Origin: Alisma plantago-aquatica
Lineage: Eukaryota; Streptophyta; Magnoliopsida; Alismatales; Alismataceae
Assembly (NCBI GenBank): GCA_963693085.1
Contig: OY856413.1
Span: 538,922,879-538,986,878, forward strand
Reading direction: 5' to 3'
DNA: 64,000 nt
A program made the translations under genes and the position numbers. Shown here piece after piece: positions 54,501-64,000 of this stretch. The stretch's first letter is position 1; each line of letters starts with the position of its first letter. The notes below the pieces were generated by a model, which saw only the letters and a list, made by a program, of their open reading frames with translations, was not told the DNA's origin and searched no databases.

Positions 54501-54581
54501 TATTATTGCACTTTGGTTTTGGTAAAAGCTCGGGGATTTCAACCCCGAGTGAGTTTGTTAGTGCGATAAAATCCCACGTCA
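51557..54581 (+). repeat. 3' LTR of Athila-like element (3025 bp)
   Basis: It begins TGATGAATGTATATTCATCA and ends ATCCCACGTCA, colinear with 17121-20162. The motif array lies at about 51780-53180, and the threefold repeat at about 53790-54230. Confidence 0.92.
53215..53222 (+). promoter_or_regulatory. TATA box of Athila 3' LTR
   Basis: TATAAATA in the context GCTTATAAATAGGACC, at the same place as in the 5' LTR. It could still read out into the DNA to the right. Confidence 0.7.
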
Positions 54582-54586
54582 TATAT

Positions 54587-57513
54587 GGAGACTCTATAAC
54601 CCTACGATGATCAACAATGGTCCAAGGTACTTCACAATCACTAGTACATAGTTCAAGCTATACATCCCAACTCCCCAAAGATAAATAATAACTGTGTAGC
54701 CAAGCCATGTAGCTTTAATCATTTGATTATCTTTATGCTTTTATATCGTGATTCCATTATTAAACTAATTTTCTTGATAGATATAACTTTCACTCAAAGT
54801 ATATCATCTTTACTGCTAGATATTTCTTGTAGATATTATCATTACTTATTAGTATACACAATATACCTTGCATATTTAGATTTTATATAGATGCTTCATC
54901 TACTGTTTGGTCTATGCATCTCTCTCTCATGGTTCACCACATTTTTTAGCATCTCAACATCAAACTCAGGGGTTGAGTTGTAGGGAGTCTCCATCCCCTA
55001 GGTATTTGTGAGCATGATATGGGGATCTATGACTGGTGTAGTTTAGACTAGTCCCCACTCGGGCGCAAATCATGTTTTTTATATGACTTGTATTATGACT
55101 CAGTATTTAGCTTGTATGCTTAGTATGTAGATTATCATATTGTATATATTAACATCCATAACATCTATGGAAATAGGTTCCATCATTGGCCACCTTTGAC
55201 GATGTTTTTGTATAATTACTTAAATATGAATGAATATTCTCTCCCATTTTCTTTTATCTCATATGTGAATGTTATTAGAATTTTTTTTTTTGGAAATTTC
55301 CTTGACTTCTTGGTATATCAAAGTTAAGTTGAGTGGATCAGATTTTTGGTTTTGAGTTTTATCTTTTTGGTTTACATGGCCTCGTGCTATATTTGTGCAC
55401 TGACCATGGGATTGGATGTAAGGATTCTAACCGAGATTAATAGTGACTTGTTTTTTAATCATAGTTGAAAGTTGGATTAATTACTTGAATTAAATGATTA
55501 TGTGAAACCCCTATTCATCCCTAATTAGACCTTGTTTTCTGTAATTTCATGATTTCTTGAATGTATGAGGACATAATTGTGGTTTTATAAAAGATACATG
55601 TCATGCTTTGCTTCATGTATGTGACTTATATGTTGAGATTTATGTATTTGATCCTTGGTTTCATAGTATACCACCTTTTTGTTCTTTCCTTGACTCTAAC
55701 CCAAGGTTTGGTGGTGGTTGAGTGGAGGTCTATTAAATAAACCTTGAGAGTCTATGGCTTAGAACCTAGTGTTGTGTTGTTGTGAGAGAGTGGGGTTGAT
55801 TATTCACATTACAGTAAGGTTGATGACTCCCTCTAGGGGAGAATAATGACCTTGCACCACAACCTAGGGTGAATGGAGTTTCTAATAACATCTAATTTTA
55901 TGGATATTTCATGCCTTACTTTACTTCTAATCTCCTCTCCACATGCGAAGTTACCTTAACATTCAACCATTTTGTGCATGTATACTACTTAGGCCTTGAT
56001 TTAAAGATAACTACTAGTTTCCATGCAGTCAACTAGAGAAATGATGGGTTTTTTACTACTGAAGTGTGACGTCCATCCGTTTACATAACAGTTGGAGACC
56101 ACAACGGCCGAGGAGCTACATTGTTAGACCAACCATTAATTTTTAACATCCGATGGCTAGTCGAGAAAGTTTATGTGTGACCATCAAATGTCAAGAATCG
56201 ATGTCTCAGACCCAGTCTACCATTCAACCCAAACATTGAATCCTATGAACTAGTGGTCCATTAGTTCATCCACAGCTGACACCAGTCATCAGCCATCAGT
56301 CCTCAAGATCTGATGGTCTCATAAGCCTGAAGATATGTTGGTCTGACTGAATCCCAGTCTAAGGCCAACAAGTAAGAGGGGAATTGATAGATCAACTAAA
56401 CACTCAAGTTTGATAGACGTACTGAGAATTCATTCAAAGGACATTAGTTGTGTGCCCTGATGCATGTACCCAGACTTGCGGTGCAAGTAAAGAGCACCTA
56501 ACCAAAGATACAAAACACTCCCATGGTGTCAAGATGGGGGTCAACACTCACGAAGAATGCGTAAACGCTGCTGAATTACGTCCATGCCATTGGCTAGCCC
56601 TTCCTCCATAGGTTTGTGAAAGTTGAAGGATGAGAATCTAAAGGACTTCCTTGGTGTTTGCCATGGTCTGCTCTAAGCACTTCGTCGACATAAGGAGAGC
56701 TATGAGAAAATCCTCTACATTGCCACTCCATCTCCAAATCAGAGAGTCTATCTATTTGAGGCCATTGTTGGAGTATCCTCTTCTCCCTAAATTTGTCTCC
56801 CTTCATCTCTTCCATTCATTTTGCCATCCATATCCATGTCTAACAATAATTGGAAATATGTAATGCTACTCATCACCATGATTGGCTAAATATATAGTTT
56901 GGGTTGGACATTAAGGTTATCCCAACATGTAAATACTCTTATCAATTCAATATCTTCTTTTAGCAAAGTTTATCTCCATACTCTTGGTCTTAATGCTTCA
57001 CTTGTATGCTTAGCTACTATCTTGTGTTGTTTGATTATTAATAACTCGAAAGAATAGTATTAACATATATATAAATGTTATGGAGTTTCATGAATGGATG
57101 TGAATGTTGGAATTCTTAAGCTAATGATCATATGGTTTTATTGTGGTTGTTTGTTTTCCATCTTGAGAGAGAGAGAGAACCTTATAATCTAGATCTACCC
57201 TATGCTCAAGAGAGGAGGAAGTAGACACTTATGATGATTTCTTATAAACATACTAAGGGTATACAATGGGTGTGAGTATTGCATGATGGTAGAGATAATA
57301 GATGGTGAGATCCAGTCCATGTTTTCCCATCCATACTTGATATCTTACTCTTTGATTTTACATATTCTTTCTTTTTGTTTCTTCATTTGTTTCCCTTGTT
57401 TTGCTTTCTTGTTTGTTTGTTGGAATACCCTCGTTCCATAAGGAACACAAAGCCTTATCCCCCCTATTTGGTTGGTGTAACTAAGCTAAGGTCCTACATT
57501 CTTAGCACATACT
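54587..57513. other. spacer without recognised gene
   Basis: About 2.9 kb of AT-rich DNA. No LTR ends or conserved protein segments recognised. Open frames here (the longest about 73 codons, 56815-56594 minus) match nothing I know. Confidence 0.5.
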
Positions 57514-59517
57514 TATTAATAGGTATGCCCAGAGACCAATCATATGATGATTTTCATGGGGAATTAGATACCTAATTTGATAATTATAAAGGTAATTCCT
57601 TCTATTATGATTGTCTCAATCATGAGACGATGACACAAATGTGATAAATGTCTAAAGAAAGATTTAACTCGAGGACATATGTCTTCAAGTTGAGGATCTG
57701 TATTGTGAGATCATATGTATGATAAGAGTACATACATTATTGTTATGTCCCTAGTTGAATATTACTGGGAAGAATAATAGACAACAATGATACATAAGAC
57801 TAGAGCGTGTGTTGGTTGATGACAGAATCTCATTAGTCATGATATGTGATATCAAACCAAACACATAGGCACATGTTAGAGAATAGTGTATCAGATAGAC
57901 TCACCTTGAGAGTGGTACATGGAGACCATGGAATGGTAGTCAGAATCATCTCTCATAGTGATAGTGAATGATTGTGGTTCTTAGACCTGAAGTCACTGCA
58001 CTCATAACATGCCATTCAATGTATTTTGACATCATCCAACGTGACCTTGAATAAGGGTTGCCATAAAGTTGATGCTCAAGTACGTTGTGACACATGTGGA
58101 TTGAGTGTGAGTTGCGTAGATGGGATTTGTCCCTCTTATAGGAGATTGATGTAAAGACCACTCGATTAGTGAAACTGTGGCACATATGGCATACTCATAT
58201 GAATTAATATATGATATGTGAGCTCACATCATCTAAGAATGCCTGATCTACTTCAAGGAACATGGATTGAACATTGAGAGGATCACATTTCCATGCCTCA
58301 AGTTCAATCTGGGTATCAGAGACAAAGGAACTATATGATCACTATAACATTGATCATGTATTGTATCTTGAAGTTGTTCTCCAACTTTCCTATTACTTGG
58401 GTAGCAATGATGTGTTGCTAGATACCACTCATTGTTTGTGATGCCATAAGTTGGTTATGGACATTCACTGGCAATGTAACAGGGACGTATAGGGTCACAC
58501 ACATATGAAGCACTTGGAATAGGAGTTTATTCATGAATGATGTTTAACTTGATTATTGAAGTGTTAGGCATTCGATTTAAACAATAATAGTTGAAAATTG
58601 ACCGATAGGACTGTGAACTGACCGATTCAAGTGTTGAAATTATTAATTCAAATGTCATGTCAATTTGAACATATATTGGCAATCAGATCTCTGAAACGAT
58701 TGATTCAACAAGTGAACTGATCAACTCAGATATCAGAACTGACCGGTTTAGGTTGTGAAATGATTGTTTGGTTGATAATTACTATTAGATCAAGTATTAA
58801 TGATGACATCATGTTGTACATTAATCAAATATTAATTGCCAATACAATTGTGAATAGGAATCATAGTGAAACATCTAGATCAAGGGTTGAACTGATAGTC
58901 TCATGTGTGAACCTAGCTGGATCAATGTTTGCAGGTTCCAGAAAAGACATGAAATTTCTTCTCTTGGACCCCCACTAGACTAGACCACCTGACCTGACCC
59001 TCATATAAGTAGAGGGGTAGTTGAGGATTTCTAGAGACACAACAACAATATTCTCTAATAAGTTGTTGTCCTCTCTAGTTGTGGTAACTAGAGAGCCCAA
59101 GTAAGTGCTACCTGTAAAAGGGAGGGACGACAAGGGAGAGACAACATGAAAGAGTGAATCAACTCTAGTAGGTTGACGTTCGATGGGACAAGTCCTTTCA
59201 ATTTGCAGCATGAAGTTCCCAGTGGTCCACTAGACTATGTAGTGGCATCGAGGCCATTGCCACCTGCTACGAGGATGTCAACGACCATTATCTATGGTGT
59301 TTCCCAAGGAGGTCGTTGCTGATGACTTCTTGAGTGTTTATTGAAGAAGAAGCACACTTCTGCAAGGATAAGTCACTGGACTTGCTTCAGGACCTAGTAT
59401 ATTCCTTTCTAACCCTCTTTCCCATTACATAGTTATTGATATGATCTATTGTCTAAGGGGAACAGAACTGTAAATTTTTTGTTTATATTACCACATATGA
59501 TGCCATATTTCCCAATA
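57514..59517 (+). repeat. family A LTR, first copy (2004 bp)
   Basis: Starts TATTAATAGGTATGCCC (the family start is TGTTGGTATGTATGCCC) and ends ATTTCCCAATA, one base from the primer site. A segment at about 58570-58760 with repeated ACTGACCGATT-type words differs from the other copies. Confidence 0.85.
59003..59012 (+). promoter_or_regulatory. TATA-like box, first LTR
   Basis: ATATAAGTAG at about 1490 bases into the LTR, equivalent to 8011-8022 and 61925-61933. Confidence 0.55.
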
Positions 59518-59518
59518 G

Positions 59519-59531
59519 TGGTATCAGAGCC
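59519..59531 (+). other. primer binding site after first LTR
   Basis: TGGTATCAGAGCC, an exact complement of initiator tRNA-Met over 13 bases. Confidence 0.92.
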
Positions 59532-60318
59532 ACATCAATTTACTATGTTTGGGTATTTAATTAGTATGATCAGATTATGGTTTTCATTATTTATTCATAA
59601 CATGCGATATGAATATTAAAATGATTAATGTACATATATGATGCCTATATATGTAAATATATCTATATATATGTATATATATTTATATATACATATATAT
59701 GTGTGTGTCTATATATATACATATAGAGAGAGAGAGTTGAGCTATAATAGTGTATCCAACCATTTGTACAATCAACTTTTGCATTTTTGGATCTAGATCC
59801 GTGAAGCCAACTGCACATTTGGATGCATTAAGCACTAACGTTGTGTGTGTTCCTTTTTTTTGCTCTCCATTATAATCATACTTTTACATCCCTCCTCCAG
59901 CGAACTACTTTCTCTCTTAAATTTATATTTCCCTTCTCTCCATTCCCATCTCTAAACACTGCACTCATGTCCTTCGACCTTCTATCATCCATGTTCTGCC
60001 ATTGTAGAGAAGCTTGTGGCCCAACTGTTAACTTGAATGATGATGGAAATCAGTGATGGCCAACTCTTTTATAGCCTTTATAGGAAATCTTATGTTCTCC
60101 ACAATCCTCATTCACATATGGAGCATTCGCATGGAAGCACCAAAGGGAAAGGGTTCAATGGGGAATAAGTGGTAGCTTTTGCAAATGTTAAAAAAAGAAA
60201 ATAGAACCCTTACCCCCTCTCAACATTTAGTATGGAACTGATATTTTTGACATGGGAATAAAGTGCATTGTGAGGCTTGTTAATCGCTTCCAACTTCAAC
60301 CCAATCACAGAGAGGAAT
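59532..60318 (+). other. family A leader, truncated, with TA/GA microsatellite
   Basis: The first 100 bases match the leader of the minus-strand element (GGTTTTCATTATTTATTCAT-type words), followed by a TATATATACATA run and a GA run to about 59734. The next 580 bases are not shared with the other copies and may be another insertion. Confidence 0.55.
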
Positions 60319-62485
60319 TGTAGGTTATTTATGCCCTAAGAGCCAATCATGTGATGATTTTAATGGCATATCATGTAAAAACAATTTAATTATTAATGAA
60401 AGACAAGCTTCCAATTTATTCAGTTTAATTCAGCTATGAGATAATGATGTAATATTATAAATGTCTAAAGAAATATATTACTCAATGATGTATGTATTCG
60501 AGTTACTATCCTTGTGGTTGAGATCACATTGATGTTAAGAGTACATATACATATTCTCATTATGTTCCTGATCGATTGTTATTATGGAAGGTTGATAGAC
60601 AACAATGATAGATAAGATCAGAGTGTGAGTTGATTGATGACTAAATCTCATTAGTCATGATATGGCGATATCAAACCAAGCATATAGATAGATGTTAGAG
60701 AACAATATATCAAATAGACCCACCGTGAGACTAACACATAAAAGCCATCATCATGGAAGTCACATTCATCTCTCACGATGATGGTGGTGATTGTGGTTAT
60801 TAGACCTAACATTGCTGCACTCAACACATGTCGTTGGGTACACTTTGACATCATGAAATGCAGTCCTAATACAATGGTTGTTATAACAGTGATGATTGGG
60901 TGGCTTTGACACATGGGGATTGAATATGAGTGCATTTGTCCCTCCTACTAGAGTGTGATGTCCTAGGCCACTTGATAAGAGAGACTGAGAAAATCATGGA
61001 CATGCGCATGTGAGTCAATATATGATATTTAGCTTACATATATCTTAGACAGTCTGCTCTTGGTTCAAGAAGCAAGATATAATAATAATGAGGGTGCCTG
61101 TTCCATGCCTCTATTTCTATTTGGACATCAATGATAAAGGAACTACACAAACACTGCAACACCATACACAAATTGTAGATTGAAGTCATTCCCGAACTTT
61201 TTCATTTACTTGGGTAGCAATGATGTGTGACTAGACACAAATCTTTCCTTGTGATGTCATAAGTTGTTATGAACATTCACTTCCAATGTAATATGGGACC
61301 TATAGGGTCATACACATATGTCTTGACCTAGAAGAGGAGTTCAAATCTTGAATGACATTGGAATTAAGTACTAAAGTGTTTAGGTAAATGATTCACACAA
61401 CAAATAGGCTGAAAGAACTAGCAAACACCCATCTCAAGTGTTAAGACAGCCATCTAGAGGTGCAAAATAGTCACCTCAAGAGATGAGATTGGCGTCTGGG
61501 TGTCTGGCCTATTTTTTTATTAAATTTGGATAAGGAACGAACTGAACTAACCATATTTGCATGACTTGAGTCCCCAGACGACTGTCTGGGTGATCGAGAC
61601 GGTTGTCTTGCATGGGCAAGATGGTCCAATTTGGTCTGGAAGACTGGAAAGGTTCTAGATGTTTCCCTATTCATTTTGCTAAAAAAATACTTGTTGCACA
61701 AGGAAATCAATGTCTAACATTGATGGGAATTGATTAGACAAATTCATGTACACCTGGGAAACTGCAAAATGACCATCTGACAGTGTGAGATGATTGTCTA
61801 GGTTTGACATATGGCTGTTTTGACTATCGTAGGTTGCTAAAATTCCATCATTGTTGTGAAAATTCAAGTTCTTCCAGTCCCTTCCACTCCTGCATAGATA
61901 GGGAACCTGGACCCAAACCCCATCTATAAATAGAGGGATTATTGGGGCTTCCCAGAGCACAACATAGACAATTGAGAGACAGATGCTCCAACAGACACTG
62001 TCCTCTCTGGTTGTGGTAACTACAAGAGCCTGAGCTAGTTCTACCGAACTAGGGAGGAACAGTAAGGGAAAGAGCAATTGGGATCATTATCGTGGGAGAG
62101 CAAGTCAGTGACTAATACATAGAGAGGAGTTCTAGGCGGTCTGTGTGGACTACCATAGAGGTGGGATGCCATTATTTGCCACTTAGAGTACAACGTCAAC
62201 CAATAGTCTATGATAAGAGGAGCTGGTGAAGAAGATGACATTCGTGGCTGCAATCTGTGGTGCAGACCAGGTGGCACAATAGTTAGACGATACTCAGTGC
62301 AAATAGGATTCAGAGTTGGACATCTACAATGATGTGGATTTTCATTTTACTTGCTCCAGGACCAAGTATATACCATAAACTATCCTTCCCGCATTATAGT
62401 TATTGATGTGATATGCTAATTAAGGGGAATAAGGTAGATACAATTTTTGTTTTTGCTACTTGCTATGTACCCTTAATTCCCAACA
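60319..62485 (+). repeat. family A LTR, second copy (2167 bp)
   Basis: Starts TGTAGGTTATTTATGCCC and ends TTAATTCCCAACA, with good TG...CA ends. Flanking bases are GGAAT on the left and TGTAT on the right, so it is not a simple solo LTR with its duplication. No intact primer site follows. Confidence 0.82.
61925..61933 (+). promoter_or_regulatory. TATA box, second LTR
   Basis: TATAAATAG about 1607 bases into the LTR, followed by AGGGATTATTGGGG. Confidence 0.7.
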
Positions 62486-63137
62486 TGTATGGCTTTCTCT
62501 AGTATGCCTACCGAGGGATTATATTAGGATGGTTGTAACCATTTCTTTATATTATTGCATGTTTTTGTTGTGGGATATAGCATGTATATCATACATACTA
62601 TATATGTGGTGATTGGATAAATTATATGTATTTAAACAAATTCCCTCAACTAAAATATTAAGTCTTATAAGCCTTCCATTGGCAATACATGAAAAACTTG
62701 ATTGACTAAGCATATATTTGTACAAAACATGATGCACCATCTATCTTGTAGATGTGTGATGGTAGATATGTAGATTTGCACAAAGCATGGTGTGTATCTA
62801 TCGTATTGGCTATTGGGTCAGGATTAACTAGTGAATTGAAGAGCCCAAGCCCAGAGGCATGCAAATGATCATGGCAAGGTGTTTCACATATCATCTATCC
62901 AAGAGTTGCATATGATGTAATTGGCATGATGACCTACCTAAATAGATAGGTTGTGCGCGATTGGCAAAAGTCGGCTCATGACTTGATGAAATATGGATCT
63001 TGGCCCACTAGAATATTATACGTTGCAATATTCCAAATTGATATTGAGGGCTATCAATTCGAATAAAATATAGGGATCCATAATAATTAAAGACCAAATT
63101 AACATCATAAAAATTTTCAAATCAAATCAAATCAAAA
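62486..63137 (+). other. family A leader before gag
   Basis: Aligns with the reverse complement of 13320-14000 in the minus-strand element. The place where a primer site would be (62486-62510) reads TGTATGGCTTTCTC and is not recognisable as one. Confidence 0.7.
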
Positions 63138-63866
63138 ATGGTTTTTGACAAATGTAAATTTGCTGTTATAGAATCAGTGACGAACAAATCTAATTTGTGA
63201 TTGGTCCTGAAGAAGGACAAACTTGATAGGAGAAATTTCCTTGATTGGTTTTTGACCTTGAGAAGGGTTCTCAATGAAGAGTGCAAGATCTACATCCTTG
63301 GAAAATTGGTGCCTAAAATACTTCCTCCTGAGGCACCTAGGGCACAAGTGGATGCTTATTGGAAGCATGCCAATGATTCCTTAGAGATAAAGTACCTTAT
63401 GCTAAGCTACATGAACTTTGAGTTGCATGAGCAATGTGAGGACGTGAGTGTTCTTGAAATCATGACACATCTTAAGAAGGTAACACTTGGTCTTGACAGG
63501 CAAGAAAGGGATGCTATGTTAAAAGTGTTGCTTGAGTCAAAGCTGACAGAGAAAACCTCAGTAGATGAACATGTGCTCAATATGATTGGACATGTGTATC
63601 ATCTTGAAGAACTGGGATTCACTTTGAGCTAAGAATTGGCCACTGATATGATTCTAAGGACTATGCTTGAATAGTGTAGCCATTTTATTGCATGTCACCA
63701 TGTGAGTAATTTGACTGGACATATGTCAGAATTTCTTTCCATGTTGATTCATGCTGAAGCAAAAGTGAAGAAGGACAAGCCTGTGATGGTAATCAATGCG
63801 GATGAGTCCAAGGATCAAAGCAAGACCGAGAAGAGTTTTTTGGTCAAGCCTAAGTCCAATTCTTAA
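63138..63866 (+). pseudogene. copia family A gag
   Basis: From ATG at 63138 the frame reads VFDKCKF..., meets a TGA at 63198, and continues KKDKLDRRNFLDWFLTLRRV, then APRAQVDAYWKHANDSLEIK, CLMLS-like YLMLSYMNFELHEQ, EKTSVDEHVLNMIGHVYHLE and GFTLS, where a TAA at 63630 interrupts ELATDMIL. A further TAG follows at about 63671, and the trace goes on through HMSEFLSMLIHAEAKVKKDK to a TAA near 63864. This is the UBN2-like gag region of copia elements, forming the particle. Three stops, no frameshift seen. The zinc knuckle would follow outside the window. Confidence 0.85.
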
Positions 63867-64000
63867 CCACTAAAGATAAGTAGAAATAAAAGAACAAGAG
63901 GAACTCATCCTTTGTACGTGAAGGCTTTTAGGAAGAAAAAGATGGGGATGGTGATCTCCACTTCAGGTATATACATTGTTAAGATAAATATATCTACTTC

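Larger units (their letters stand above)
17121..54581 (+). mobile_element. Athila-like Ty3/gypsy element carrying nested insertions
   Basis: Two LTRs of about 3.0 kb (17121-20162 and 51557-54581) in plus orientation bound the element. The flanking five bases are GATAT on the left and TATAT on the right, a duplication with one change. Inside are a tRNA-Asp primer site, gag, protease, RT, RNase H and integrase in the gypsy order, and a polypurine tract next to the 3' LTR. Without the CACTA insertion the interior is about 7.3 kb. All coding parts have stops or frameshifts. A sampled 230 bp of the two LTRs shows 12 differences (about 95% identity). Confidence 0.9.
57514..64000 (+). mobile_element. 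copia family A element(s), plus orientation, running off the window
   Basis: Contains two LTRs of the family in direct orientation, a tRNA-iMet primer site after the first, leader sequence after each, and a gag after the second. A simple element would have one LTR before gag, so either a second copy inserted into the leader of the first, or unequal exchange doubled the LTR. The pol and 3' LTR lie beyond the window. Confidence 0.8.

Noticed and set aside
59519..59531. tRNA gene suggested by the tRNA-like word
   Set aside because: Only the 3' complement is present, as expected of a primer binding site. No cloverleaf surrounds it; the same holds for 1768, 15288, 20168 and 32205.

Overview
This window looks like a gene-poor, transposon-packed stretch of a flowering-plant nuclear genome. 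The element types are plant-specific: Ty3/gypsy of the Athila and Tekay/Del types, several Ty1/copia families, an L1-type LINE with a terminal RNase H, and a CACTA DNA transposon. The captured gene fragments (eIF(iso)4G, RPS9, an exostosin-family glycosyltransferase, cysteine desulfurase) are plant- or eukaryote-type. The size of the elements suggests a large genome; a monocot is possible, but the sequence does not fix the species. I see no intact host gene, RNA gene, CRISPR array or prokaryotic signal.

Layout. 1-5985 (minus): the 5' part of a decayed Tekay/Del-like gypsy element, with gag, zinc knuckle, protease, tRNA-iMet primer site and a very long LTR of about 4.2 kb. 7408-16494 (minus): an old copia element (family A) with matching GAAAC target duplications, one full LTR, one LTR that lost its promoter, eroded gag-pol, and a MITE-like insertion in its leader. 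17121-54581 (plus): an Athila-like element with 3.0-kb LTRs and a tRNA-Asp primer site. Its interior is expanded to 31 kb by later insertions. 57514-64000 (plus): another family A element or elements, with two LTRs in the same orientation and a gag running to the window end.

The main discovery is inside the Athila element. A CACTA transposon spans 27402-51469 (24.1 kb), with CACTA termini, matching 3-bp AAT duplications and subterminal TGTAG/CTACA motifs. It shows no recognisable transposase, but carries fragments of at least five host genes: a GT47 exostosin on the minus strand, and eIF(iso)4G, a 3-methyladenine glycosylase-like exon, the last RPS9 exon and the C-terminus of NFS1 on the plus strand. 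Retained splice acceptors point to capture from genomic DNA. A young copia element (32056-37175, 149-bp LTRs with two differences, AAACC duplications) sits inside the captured exostosin fragment. A LINE (about 39056-45190, minus) is a second insertion.

The order of events can be read from the nesting: Athila first, then CACTA, then copia and LINE. LTR divergence agrees (about 5% over a sampled part of the Athila LTRs, 1.3% in the copia LTRs). The copia gag-pol is the only near-intact coding unit; one A-run frameshift splits off its RNase H end. The LINE ORFs have no frameshift at all and are broken only by stop codons, mostly TAG, as expected from deamination of methylated CAG sites.
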